64,000 nucleotides of DNA. It comes from Sporomusaceae bacterium FL31. GTDB taxonomy: Bacteria; Bacillota; Negativicutes; DSM-1736; Dendrosporobacteraceae. The position numbers and the translations under genes were made by a program. Positions 1 through 7,733 of the stretch are shown here, piece by piece; within the stretch, counting starts at the first letter, position 1, and the number at the start of each line of letters is the position of its first letter. The DNA is taken from NCBI GenBank assembly GCA_003990955.1, contig BIFV01000005.1, positions 228,239 to 292,238 of the forward strand. The letters are read 5' to 3'. Under the pieces are notes generated by a model that was not told the DNA's origin, did no database searches, and saw nothing but the letters and a program-made list of their open reading frames with translations.

Positions 1-672
1 CAAAAAGGCAGGATTCCCAACTACTTAGAAAGCATGATATCATCACTAAAAAATAGCCAGGGTGAGCTTCCTTGGAATTTGTATCTTAAGCGGTTAATGG
101 GCTCTGTTGAAAGTACTCAAAAGAAAACGATAACAAGAAGAAATCGAAGACAGCCGGATCGATTGGATTTACGGGGGCAACTGAGAAGCCATAAGGCCAA
201 AATAGTGGTTGCTCTTGATATCAGTGGCAGCATTAGTGATGCAGAATTTAATCAAGCCATTAAAGAAGTACTCAGTATCGTGAAAAATTACAATCATGAG
301 ATTACGATCGTAGAATGTGATAGCGAAATTAGACGTGTGTATCAAGTCAAATCCGTAAAGGATTTAAAAGCTAGAATCGATATAAGAGGAAACACTAGCT
401 TTACTCCGGTTTTTGAATATGCGAATACGAAGAAGATTGATTTATTAGTGTATTTTACGGATGGTAAAGGTGAAGAGAAGCTTCACGCCATACCTAAAGG
501 GTATAAAGTCTTATGGGTGATTTCTGGAAGAGGAGATAAGCTTTCCTTAAAAGAAGCCTATGGGGTAGTTAAAAAACTTAACAAAGTTGAAATAAAAGAT
601 AATACCTTAGATATCCGCGATGTTGAAAAAGGCGGCTATTCAATGAACAACCAAGAAAAAATCGGTATTTAA
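1..672 (+). CDS. VWA-like (DUF2201-type) protein, C-terminal part
   Basis: The reading frame is open from the first base, so the N-terminal part lies outside the window; the ATG at 34 is probably internal. The residues before it (QKGRIPNYLESM) fit the linker usually seen before the VWA-like part of DUF2201 proteins. The segment KIVVALDISGSIS is a MIDAS-type DxSGS motif, and NTSFTPVFEYA and VYFTDGKGE supply the later metal-site Thr and Asp positions. In this family an N-terminal metallopeptidase-like domain precedes the VWA domain, and the gene usually sits next to a MoxR-type AAA ATPase; the upstream neighbour cannot be checked here. Exact function is unknown. Confidence 0.8.
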   Translation, partial: QKGRIPNYLESMISSLKNSQGELPWNLYLKRLMGSVESTQKKTITRRNRRQPDRLDLRGQLRSHKAKIVVALDISGSISDAEFNQAIKEVLSIVKNYNHEITIVECDSEIRRVYQVKSVKDLKARIDIRGNTSFTPVFEYANTKKIDLLVYFTDGKGEEKLHAIPKGYKVLWVISGRGDKLSLKEAYGVVKKLNKVEIKDNTLDIRDVEKGGYSMNNQEKIGI

Positions 673-679
673 TTAAAAA

Positions 680-710
680 CACCTTCTATGAATCTGGAAG
701 GTGCTTTTTT
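680..710. terminator. Rho-independent terminator between convergent genes
   Basis: CACCTTC (680-686) pairs with GAAGGTG (697-703) and is followed by a T run on the plus strand; an A run on the left makes it usable from the minus strand too, so it can serve both the VWA gene and the convergent map gene. Confidence 0.8.
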
Positions 711-716
711 GTGATT

Positions 717-1469
717 TTAAAAATTCTGCTCAGTCAAAATGAGCGGCCCGTCAGGAGTAATCGCAATAGTATGTTCATATTGAGCAGATCGCTTACCATC
801 AGTAGTTCGTGCAGTCCAGCCATTTGCGTCTATTTTACAATGCCACGAGCCCTCGTTCACCATTGGCTCAACGGTAATTACCATGCCTTCTCTCAATTTA
901 GCTCCTTTTCCAGGCTTACCATAATGCAGAATAGTCGGTTCTTCGTGTATGCGCCTTCCTATACCATGTCCTGCAAAATCTCTGACCACTGAAAACCCCT
1001 CATTTTCAACATAGGTTTGGATCGCATGACCAATATCTCCTACACGATTTCCATCCTGTACTTGTTCGATACCTTTATATAAAGACTCTTTCGCAACATT
1101 TAGCAGGCGTTGTGACTCTTCGGAAATAGACCCTACTGCATAGCTCCAAGCTGAATCAGCAAGACCACCTTTAAAATCGACCACCATATCAATGGTTACA
1201 ATATCTCCGTTCATAAAGGGTTTATGATTAGGAAACCCATGGCAGATCTCATCATTAACTGAAGCACAAATCGCATGACGATACCCCTTATATCCTTTTT
1301 GCGCAGGTGTAGCACCCCATCGAGCTAGATATACATATACGAATTTATCAATTTGTACACTGCAAACACCTGGCTTTATCATTTTTGCAATTTCTTTATG
1401 GCAAGAAGCCAGAATTTTACCTGCCTCATGCATCATTTCAATCTCTTTTATACTCTTAAATGTAATCAT
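717..1469 (-). CDS. map: type I methionine aminopeptidase
   Basis: Cytosolic metalloprotease removing the initiator Met from nascent proteins. About 250 residues, normal for the short type I form, with no N-terminal zinc-finger or SEC-C extension. Metal ligands are visible: the two Asp of VTIDMVVDFKGGLADSAW, the His of GHGIGRRIHEEP, the Glu of VTVEPMV and the Glu of YEHTIAITPDG. I start it at MITFKSIKEIEMM because GAGGAG sits 10 bases upstream; a longer frame beginning with TTG would start inside that ribosome site. It is a single gene, convergent with the VWA gene. Many Firmicutes carry a second map in the ribosomal-protein cluster, so this may be a paralogue. Confidence 0.93.
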   Translation of the reverse strand: MITFKSIKEIEMMHEAGKILASCHKEIAKMIKPGVCSVQIDKFVYVYLARWGATPAQKGYKGYRHAICASVNDEICHGFPNHKPFMNGDIVTIDMVVDFKGGLADSAWSYAVGSISEESQRLLNVAKESLYKGIEQVQDGNRVGDIGHAIQTYVENEGFSVVRDFAGHGIGRRIHEEPTILHYGKPGKGAKLREGMVITVEPMVNEGSWHCKIDANGWTARTTDGKRSAQYEHTIAITPDGPLILTEQNF

Positions 1470-1844
1470 GTTAAATACGCTCCTCAATATGTCGAATAGC
1501 CCGATAACAGAGTTATCGCCAACTATCTTAGCTACACCGCTCTCAGCACTTTAAGTTTAAATCATCCTTCCCATTTTACGCAAAGAACTCCTGCCAAATT
1601 CCCATTAAAAAATTTGACAAAAGTGAACAACTATTGCTGTCACTGAGAAAATGTAATTTCCGAAAAAACAAAAAAGACCTAGCATATGCTATAGTCATGT
1701 AAGAATTGCAACTTCTATACAAAATTCCTACTACCGCTAGTTTGTGGTATGATATAAGCAGTACTTTTAATTAAAGCTCTATATTTTGATGGAGCTGTGC
1801 ATGGATAATATGAATACAATAATTGAAACTAGGAAGGGATTAGT
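1470..1844. other. intergenic region between divergent map and murI
   Basis: No convincing gene. It holds the leader of map (with a small CGATAAC/GTTATCG hairpin near 1502-1518), a 17-base stretch at 1584-1600 that recurs in the terminator at 4278, a perfect 12-bp palindrome TAGCATATGCTA at 1680-1691, and a likely -10 box TATGAT near 1748 for murI. The murI ribosome site AGGAAGGG lies just before the ATG at 1845. Confidence 0.5.
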
Positions 1845-2618
1845 ATGAAGATCGGCTTTTTTGACTCTGGTATTGGCGGCTTAACGGTTCTTGGTCACGC
1901 TTTAAAAATATTACCGTTTGCTGATTATATTTACTATGCTGATATTAAGCATGTACCTTATGGTGAAAAAACAAAAGGCGAAGTAAGACAATACGTCCAA
2001 ACCGCCATGGATTATATGGCTGAGATCAAAGTAGATGCTGTGGTGATCGCGTGTAATACGGCAACAAGTGTTGCTGACGCGAAATTGCGAAGGAATTATA
2101 GTTTCCCGATCATTGGAATGGAACCTGCTGTGAAACCAGCAGTTGCATACTGCCAAGAAATAGGCAAAAAAATATTGGTATTGGCAACCAGTCTTACTTT
2201 GCGGGAAGAAAAATTCCGGCAATTAATTCATAGGCTTGATGCGACAGCAATGGTTGATACGCTGGCATTAGGCGGCCTGGTAAAATTTGCAGAACAGTTT
2301 GAGTTTGATACTTTAGAGGTAAATCAGTATTTGCAAAAGGAATTTGCATCATTAAAGTTATCTGATTATGGTGCTGTTGTTCTGGGCTGTACGCATTTTC
2401 CACTATACAGTAAGCTATTACAGCAATACTTTACGACGGAAACTGTTTTTTTCGACGGAAGTGTTGGCGCCATGAATCATTTGGCAGATATCTTAGAACA
2501 AAAAGGCGTAGCTCCTAGTCTAGATGATAAACTTAAATTTGTCATTACAAATGGCAAACTCCCACCTAGTGATGTGGACTATAAAAAAATATTGCAAGCT
2601 TATGTGCATAGCATATAG
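1845..2618 (+). CDS. murI: glutamate racemase
   Basis: Interconverts L- and D-glutamate, supplying D-Glu for peptidoglycan. 257 residues, usual for the family. The N-terminal GFFDSGIGGLTVL holds the active-site Asp, ACNTATSVA the first catalytic Cys, and LGCTHFPLY the second catalytic Cys next to its His. Start ATG has AGGAAGGG at the right spacing. Monocistronic apart from a possible small coupled ORF right after it, and followed by a strong terminator. Cofactor-independent Asp/Glu racemase family; the two-Cys pattern makes glutamate racemase much more likely than a hydantoin-type relative. Confidence 0.93.
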   Translation: MKIGFFDSGIGGLTVLGHALKILPFADYIYYADIKHVPYGEKTKGEVRQYVQTAMDYMAEIKVDAVVIACNTATSVADAKLRRNYSFPIIGMEPAVKPAVAYCQEIGKKILVLATSLTLREEKFRQLIHRLDATAMVDTLALGGLVKFAEQFEFDTLEVNQYLQKEFASLKLSDYGAVVLGCTHFPLYSKLLQQYFTTETVFFDGSVGAMNHLADILEQKGVAPSLDDKLKFVITNGKLPPSDVDYKKILQAYVHSI

Positions 2619-2627
2619 GACTGGCAT

Positions 2628-2732
2628 ATGAGTGAATTGGGTGAACGCATCGATGACTCTACATCCCACACTGTTTATGCTAAACCAACTAAGATTCGTA
2701 TATATGATGTAACTAAAACACCTTCCACATAA
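2628..2732 (+). CDS. possible 34-aa ORF downstream of murI
   Basis: ATG at 2628 lies 7 bases after AGGA, which overlaps the murI stop, so it could be translated by coupling. The peptide starts MSELGERIDDSTSHTVY and is hydrophilic with no recognised motif. Its TAA stop falls in the loop of the terminator hairpin, which is compact but could be chance. I cannot tell a real small protein from leftover sequence. Confidence 0.25.
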   Translation: MSELGERIDDSTSHTVYAKPTKIRIYDVTKTPST

Positions 2733-2749
2733 ATCTTGGAAGGTGTTTT
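2715..2749 (+). terminator. terminator of the murI unit
   Basis: AAAACACCTTCC (2715-2726) pairs exactly with GGAAGGTGTTTT (2738-2749). The core CACCTTC/GAAGGTG is the same as in the terminator at 680. Confidence 0.85.
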
Positions 2750-2881
2750 CGCATTAGCAGTGATTATGGTTCTCCTAATCAGGTCAAACAAGTGCTATTT
2801 TCGATTTCTCGCATTATTTCAAGTGTCTACGCAGCAATACAAAGGAATATTTCCTTAATTTTACCTTGGTGTTGTTAACGC

Positions 2882-3418
2882 TTAGACTTCACTAAAAACT
2901 GCATTAGGATACTGAACTGTGCCTGATATGTTAGCCAATCCGTTCTCCGCAAGTTCGCACACCATAAACGCTTCATCAGGCACCTCAAAGGGAGGTCGAA
3001 TATTAAAACGACTCGCAGGGATGTATCCAAATCGAGGATAATAGGCAGGATGTCCAAGCAAAATCGCTGATGTATATCCTAATTTTTTTGCAATTTTGTG
3101 TCCTTCTACAATCAGCTTTCCTCCGATCCCTTTGCCTTGCATAGTAGGTACAACAGACACAGGGGCTAAAGCAAGAGAAGTATATCTTTCGTTTGCGTTG
3201 ATAATTTCTATTCGAGTAAATAAGATATGTCCAACAATTTCACCATCAACTATGGCTACAAGAGATAATTTAGGAATAAACGCCGAACTTTTCCTCAATC
3301 GATTAACCAAATTATGTTCATCGTGATCGGTATGCTCTGCATTGAGAAAAGCTAATTTCACCACTGAGTATACACTATCAAAATCCGTTTGATTTTCTTG
3401 CCTAATAGTTACCTTCAT
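2882..3418 (-). CDS. GNAT-family N-acetyltransferase (YhbS-like)
   Basis: 178 residues, a single GNAT domain. Acetyl-CoA binding motif A is seen as VPTMQGKGIGGKLIVEGHK, preceded by the beta strand LALAPVSVVP. The later segment GHPAYYPRFGYIPAS is characteristic of the YhbS subgroup. The substrate cannot be inferred: relatives acetylate small molecules or protein N termini. Start has AAAGGTGGG upstream. It follows the glycosylase gene on the same strand with about 77 bases between, which include a weak G/C-rich hairpin, so the two may be partly co-transcribed. Confidence 0.85.
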   Translation of the reverse strand: MKVTIRQENQTDFDSVYSVVKLAFLNAEHTDHDEHNLVNRLRKSSAFIPKLSLVAIVDGEIVGHILFTRIEIINANERYTSLALAPVSVVPTMQGKGIGGKLIVEGHKIAKKLGYTSAILLGHPAYYPRFGYIPASRFNIRPPFEVPDEAFMVCELAENGLANISGTVQYPNAVFSEV

Positions 3419-3495
3419 GTTACACCCACCTTTCGTGCTTTATCACTTCGTAGCTTGGTGGAGGACTTTCCCCTCCCCAGCTTTGTAAGATGTAG

Positions 3496-4107
3496 TTATC
3501 TTACTGACACATATTCATTATTGGCTATATAAAATCGCCAAAGATAATCCTTAGCTTCCTCCGCATAATCAATTCCTACACGTTTAGAAGATACTATATG
3601 AATTTTTTCAGCTTCTCCTTCTTCTACATATAGCTTATTGCTGCATAAATCTTCTCCATTTAAACTTTTATCAATGAGTAATGCCCTGCATAATTTTCCC
3701 GGCCCATTAGTTAAATTCTTTATTTGGCTTTTACTTAACTGGTTATATGTCTTATTGAACCTATTTTGAGCTATTAAATCAAATCCGCCTATTGGCTCAG
3801 CAGCCCTTATCAAAACAGCTTGAGGATTGCCTTCTTCCTGAGTAACAATATTAAAGCAATGATACATACCGTAAACAAGAAATACATAAGAAATTCCTGG
3901 CCCACCATACATCACTTCTACCCTCGGCGTTCTTCTTCCACCAAAAGAATGAGCGGCTCTATCTGTGATACCCATATATGCTTCGGTTTCAACAATTTTT
4001 ACAGAAATCTTTTGTCCGCTTATTTCGCGCACAAGCACCTTTCCCAGAAGATCCTGTGCAACAATCAATGAATCCCGATTATAAAATGCTCTTGCTAATG
4101 TTTTCAT
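3496..4107 (-). CDS. DNA-3-methyladenine glycosylase (AAG/Mpg type)
   Basis: Base-excision repair enzyme that flips out and removes alkylated purines. 203 residues, typical length. Family signatures: ARAFYNRDSLIVAQDLLGK at the N terminus, IVETEAYMG with the catalytic Glu, RAAHSFGGRRTPR, and YGMYHCFNIVT with the intercalating Tyr region. Start is supported by AAAGGGG 9 bases upstream. No neighbour points to an operon role beyond DNA repair. Confident at family level. Confidence 0.92.
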   Translation of the reverse strand: MKTLARAFYNRDSLIVAQDLLGKVLVREISGQKISVKIVETEAYMGITDRAAHSFGGRRTPRVEVMYGGPGISYVFLVYGMYHCFNIVTQEEGNPQAVLIRAAEPIGGFDLIAQNRFNKTYNQLSKSQIKNLTNGPGKLCRALLIDKSLNGEDLCSNKLYVEEGEAEKIHIVSSKRVGIDYAEEAKDYLWRFYIANNEYVSVR

Positions 4108-4480
4108 CTACCAATGCCCCTTTGCATCCGAATTCAAACAGATCAAGCCACATAAGTCAATCCACTGACTATAACTTTTTCATATATCTATCTTTTTATT
4201 TGTTGATAATTATCCATTGTGTCCCCGATCTCAAATAAGATGAGTATCTATAGGTATAAAATTACCAGTAAATAAAGAGAACTCCTGCCAAATTTACATG
4301 ATCTGGCAGGAGTTCTCTTTATTTTTCGTCACTAATATTGATATGGTTAAACGTTACAGGGAAAGGCAATATCACTATAATACCAACTAAACCGGTCCGC
4401 TACACAATCACACTTTGTATTATATCCGTCAGGCTTGTGAGCTACTTTGTTGTACCCCTCCAGTTTTCCGTTTGCTTTAA
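4108..4480. other. intergenic region with terminator and ORF remnant
   Basis: Holds the terminator at 4270-4326 and, on the minus strand, a stop-bounded frame at 4347-4496 that reads like the C-terminal tail of a lost protein (listed separately). The rest is AT-rich leader of the glycosylase gene. No intact gene seen. Confidence 0.5.
4270..4326. terminator. very strong bidirectional terminator
   Basis: Two 21-bp perfectly complementary arms (4270-4290 and 4304-4324) flank a 13-base loop and end in a T run on the plus strand and, by symmetry, on the minus strand. In genomic context it ends transcripts coming from the minus-strand secreted-protein gene. Its left arm shares a 17-mer with 1584-1600. 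Confidence 0.9.
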
Positions 4481-4496
4481 TTAGGGTAACTTGAAC
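4347..4496 (-). pseudogene. ORF remnant, C-terminal tail of unknown protein
   Basis: After a TGA inside the end of the neighbouring gene, a frame with no start codon runs about 49 residues to a TAA at 4347. It contains KANGKLEGYNKVAHKPDGY and then CDCVADRFSWYYSDIAFPC, a composition like real protein rather than random translation. No start, no ribosome site and a 16-bp overlap with the gene upstream suggest a leftover fragment. I do not recognise the family, and chance is possible. Confidence 0.3.
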
Positions 4497-5545
4497 TCAA
4501 GTTGTAATTTATTCAATAAAAATTCAATACCTTCTTGCCGTTTCTTTTTGTCCATCGTATCAAAAACAATATTTAAAAGGTATTTATTAGATTCAGTATC
4601 GACTACAAAAATATCTTCCTTCAAACGGTAATTAGAATTATCTTCTTCTGCGCCAACATTACTTATGATAATTGCTGTTACTGTATTAGCGTTAAGCGCT
4701 TTTCCATACGCTACAAGGCTTTCTTTTCTTAAAATAAAGGTTCGTTGCTTCGCGCTGTCGGTTTGAACCCTGCTGATTAGATTCAAAAAATCAGGGGTTT
4801 TGGGCTTATCATCAATATAGATCGGAACATCATTCACTTGGAATTTTGTAGAAACTGCCTTTCTCACCATTTCTACTAACTCAGGTTTTTTAAGAATAAC
4901 GTCAGGTAAGAAGACGATCACTGCAGGCTTTTTATCTTCCGACTGGTTAACGATTTTATTATCACTCTGTTTAGCAAAAGGCGGTGACCAATTAAACTCA
5001 GCAGCTAATTTTTTCATGAGTATTTTAGCTCCTTCTGAAGAAAAAGCACTAGTACCTTCTTTATAATAGTTCATATATGCCAAATACTTTAGTGTGTTAA
5101 CATCAATCACTGAAACACTGCCTTTTGTGTCAACCCGATCTCCTGACCAAAAATTCCAGTATAAATTGCAGGGTGAAACTGTTATAAGCATTACATAGTC
5201 GGACTTTATCGCACGCCCATATTTGGCTAACTCACCAATATTAATTGAAACTATATCTTTTTCGTTAGCGGGATCTGTCTTAACCTTTTCAATAAACTCC
5301 AAGAACTCTGTAGATTTTGATTGATCATCTCCATAGATTGCAATGCTATTTGCATACTTGAACTTTTCTTTGAGTACCTCCCTCATCTGGGTGACAGCTT
5401 TTCCATCAGCAATAATCTTCTTATCCATGAATACAACTACAGATAGTGCGGACTGGTCGGATGGATTATTTGAGTCGTTAAGGCTGGCCCAAGCTGTTGA
5501 AGTCATACCAAGTAGCAATAACAATATTACAAGCATCTTTTTCAT
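4481..5545 (-). CDS. secreted protein of two tandem repeats, unknown function
   Basis: 354 residues. A Sec signal peptide (MKKMLVILLLLLGMTSTAWA) predicts export. The mature part is an internal duplication: residues about 32-180 and 205-354 share the order VVVF(M/L)D, then a KFK/KFQ segment with IYGDD or IYIDD, then (T)EFLEFIEKVKTD or PDFLNLISRVQTD, a YG(R/K)A segment, SVIDVNTLKYL or FVVDTESNKYL, and a closing KKLAAEF or NKLQLEF. Each half therefore looks like one alpha/beta domain. I know no function. Start has AAGGAG upstream. It stands alone with a strong terminator after it. Confidence 0.75.
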   Translation of the reverse strand: MKKMLVILLLLLGMTSTAWASLNDSNNPSDQSALSVVVFMDKKIIADGKAVTQMREVLKEKFKYANSIAIYGDDQSKSTEFLEFIEKVKTDPANEKDIVSINIGELAKYGRAIKSDYVMLITVSPCNLYWNFWSGDRVDTKGSVSVIDVNTLKYLAYMNYYKEGTSAFSSEGAKILMKKLAAEFNWSPPFAKQSDNKIVNQSEDKKPAVIVFLPDVILKKPELVEMVRKAVSTKFQVNDVPIYIDDKPKTPDFLNLISRVQTDSAKQRTFILRKESLVAYGKALNANTVTAIIISNVGAEEDNSNYRLKEDIFVVDTESNKYLLNIVFDTMDKKKRQEGIEFLLNKLQLEFKLP

Positions 5546-5694
5546 ACAAGCAGCTCCTTTGCTACCAAATTACTATAATTTCCATATTTTCCTTATAAGG
5601 TTAATTTTTTCCTGCTATTTTATCTCAATTTTGTATTGGTTTCCTTTTGGTATGTAACTCAACTTCATTTATGTATCTTGAAACACAGCAATAG

Positions 5695-5737
5695 AAAAAA
5701 CCCGTTAAAGCTGCTCGTCCAGGTTAACGGGTTTTTT
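5695..5737 (-). terminator. terminator after the zinc-ribbon gene
   Basis: AAAAAACCCGTTAA (5695-5708) and TTAACGGGTTTTTT (5724-5737) form a 14-bp perfect stem; it works on both strands but its place downstream of the minus-strand gene at 5822 suggests that use. Confidence 0.85.
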
Positions 5738-5821
5738 ATGCCATTTGCATCAATTACCAAGGATACTGTTGTCCGTAACGGTCACTCCTATTGCCGGGGC
5801 AGGTTGACTGTCCCGCCGTTC

Positions 5822-5995
5822 CTAATAACCTTCCCATAATCGATCATTGTCGTTTTGGAAATCGTCCACACAATATACACTCGTGCTTCCGCATTTAGGA
5901 CAACATTCTAAATATCCACCATCACCTATCGGTTTCAGTATTGCGCCCTCTCTATTAAACACTTTTCCACATTTTGTGCACTTTACAACTGCCAT
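5822..5995 (-). CDS. 57-aa zinc-ribbon protein
   Basis: Reading down from ATG at 5995, with AAAGGAG 7 bases upstream, gives MAVVKCTKCGKVFNREGA and later ECCPKCGSTSVYCVDDF, ending in LWEGY. Two CxxC-type knuckles (C6/C9 and C31-C32/C35) about 22 residues apart plus a further Cys make a small rubredoxin-like or zinc-ribbon fold very likely. Function unknown; such small ribbons bind zinc and often partner nucleic acids or other proteins. It has its own strong terminator. Only about 60 codons long, so easily missed by gene callers. Confidence 0.7.
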   Translation of the reverse strand: MAVVKCTKCGKVFNREGAILKPIGDGGYLECCPKCGSTSVYCVDDFQNDNDRLWEGY

Positions 5996-6019
5996 TTTTT
6001 CTCTCCTTTAGCTCTATAA

Positions 6020-6171
6020 TTAGCGCGTCGCGGGGACGGGCTGATCAAAATAATCTTTCATCTGCTTTGGGGTGACGCTAGGGACAACTTGATTGTAAAA
6101 AAAAACATCCCCACTATCCCATAACACTTTGACAATCTCATTGTAAGTTAACCTGATCCCCAAGTCTAGCA
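6020..6171 (-). pseudogene. ORF remnant upstream of the zinc-ribbon gene
   Basis: On the minus strand, after an in-frame TAG, a start-less frame of about 50 residues ends at TAA (6020-6022). It includes LTYNEIVKVLWDSGDVFFYN and QMKDYFDQPVPATR, plausible protein sequence without an ATG or ribosome site at its head. I take it as the tail of a decayed gene. GGGGAC-type boxes lie at both ends of the region (near 6032 and 6238 in opposite orientation). Confidence 0.3.
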
Positions 6172-6257
6172 ACTATGATTGCAATTATCAAAAAAAGTCA
6201 ACTGGCTACAGGTTAACTGTTTTCAAAACAACTGCCTGTCCCCATGCTTTATCGTTC

Positions 6258-6458
6258 TCAATTTCTTTTTCGCAGCAATGTAACCATTTCCCCACCTATT
6301 CCCCAGTTATCCGTATCCACCTCATCGATCACGACAACGGTAGTCTTCGGATTTTTCCCCAGTACATCTACCAATAGTTGAGTAGCTCCCCGAATCAATT
6401 GTGCTTTTTGCTCAGGGGTAGCTCCTTCCTTAGTAATTTTTATATTTACATAGGGCAT
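6258..6458 (-). CDS. 4-oxalocrotonate tautomerase family protein
   Basis: 66 residues starting MPYVNIKIT, so Pro-1, the catalytic base exposed after Met removal, is present. The following GATPEQKAQLIRGATQLL helix and the WGIGG segment near the end are typical of the PptA/YdcE-like subgroup. Such enzymes tautomerise enol/keto acids; the natural substrate here is unknown. Its ATG overlaps the MFS stop by one base (TAATG), so the two are translationally coupled, which suggests that the transporter and tautomerase act on the same compound. Confidence 0.88.
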   Translation of the reverse strand: MPYVNIKITKEGATPEQKAQLIRGATQLLVDVLGKNPKTTVVVIDEVDTDNWGIGGEMVTLLRKRN

Positions 6459-7624
6459 TAAACAGCACCGCCTTTCTTATTCATTCTTAATGTCATCAGC
6501 ACAAGCAAGGCAAAAAATAAAACAACAACTGCAAACAGGCTTGGCATCATCATCCCAAAGTTTTTTTGTAGATACGCGGCTATGACCGGGCCAATAATCT
6601 GCCCAAAGGCATAGATGGTTGTCAATTCCCCAATCGCCTGTATTTGGACTTCCGGTTTCAGCTGATTCGCCAGCGTAATCGAAAGACTGGTTATCCCCAT
6701 GAAGGTTCCGCCAAATAAAGCACCTCCTACTAAGATACTAACTTGATTGGGAAGAATGACCGGCAGCAGTATCCCCAGTGCCTGCAGCCCGTAAGCCAGC
6801 ATTAGACTGGCTTTTATACCGGTTTTTTGAGCCATTTGTGCCCAAAGATAGCTTGAGGGAGCTGCTGTCAGACCGATAAGTATCCAGCTTTGGTTGGCAA
6901 TCTGATTAAGTTCAGGTATTGATTTAATTATTTGCACAATAAAGGTGGCTGTTATGATATAGCCAATACCCTCCAATCCGTAACTGATGAGAAGAACGTA
7001 CCATGTATAATCCCTTACCAATTCATTATTGCTTCGCAGTTGTCCTGGCTCCCCTGATTCAGAGTGTGCTGCTTTTGCTAACGTGTACCATGCGAGGATT
7101 CCAAATACACTTCCCCCCAGCGCTAAGCCCAACCAGGCCGCTTTCCAGCCGCCTAGGCTGTCAAACATGGGCACAAATATGCCGGTAAAGGCAATACCAA
7201 TCCCCACTCCACTATACAAATATCCCGCCCAGCCACTTCGCCCTTGCCTCAAAGTAACACTGGAGGCAATAACAAATAAAATCGCGCTCAAAAATCCGGA
7301 ACCTAATCTTAAAAAACTCCAAAGTGAATGATTGAGCGTAAGTGGCACAATGATCAGCAGAATGATACTGCCAACTAATCCTGCCCCTAGCCAATTCCGC
7401 AAGTGTTTCCTAACCCATTGTTTTCGTGAAATATAGGCGCCAATCAGATAGCCCAGATAGTTTGCCGAAGCCATGACCGCAATATCCCATTCGGTTACTC
7501 CCATATCTCTTTGCATCAAAGGAATAATAGGCGTAAAGCCAAACCGTGATATCCCCATAGCCAAGCTTAGAGCACAAATTCCACCTATAAGGCTGTAAAT
7601 ATTACGCTGCTTCGACTTCGCCAC
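6458..7624 (-). CDS. MFS transporter, YbfB/YjiJ family
   Basis: 388 residues with about 12 hydrophobic segments, an inner-membrane secondary transporter. The N-terminal ALSLAMGISRFGFTPIIPLM is the hallmark of the YbfB/YjiJ group. Only a GTG at 7624 can start the frame because a TAG precedes it, yet the obvious AGGAGG overlaps this GTG, an odd arrangement. Co-transcribed with the tautomerase gene. The divergent LysR gene shares the promoter region and is the likely regulator. Substrate unknown. Confidence 0.85.
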   Translation of the reverse strand: MAKSKQRNIYSLIGGICALSLAMGISRFGFTPIIPLMQRDMGVTEWDIAVMASANYLGYLIGAYISRKQWVRKHLRNWLGAGLVGSIILLIIVPLTLNHSLWSFLRLGSGFLSAILFVIASSVTLRQGRSGWAGYLYSGVGIGIAFTGIFVPMFDSLGGWKAAWLGLALGGSVFGILAWYTLAKAAHSESGEPGQLRSNNELVRDYTWYVLLISYGLEGIGYIITATFIVQIIKSIPELNQIANQSWILIGLTAAPSSYLWAQMAQKTGIKASLMLAYGLQALGILLPVILPNQVSILVGGALFGGTFMGITSLSITLANQLKPEVQIQAIGELTTIYAFGQIIGPVIAAYLQKNFGMMMPSLFAVVVLFFALLVLMTLRMNKKGGAV

Positions 7625-7733
7625 CTCCTATTCAATCAATATGACTTTATGGTACTATAAAAGCACCCACCATCGGAAGCGATTAGTTTCTATGGCAGCA
7701 ATCGTTTTTATCTATGACAAGGAGGAGTATAGG

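Noticed and set aside
1583..1601. TGGCA...TTTGC on the minus strand as a sigma-54 promoter for map
   Set aside because: The GG and GC elements are 12 bases apart; sigma-54 needs about 10.
1680..1691. TAGCATATGCTA perfect palindrome
   Set aside because: Short, AT-rich and with no second copy or regulator nearby; likely chance.
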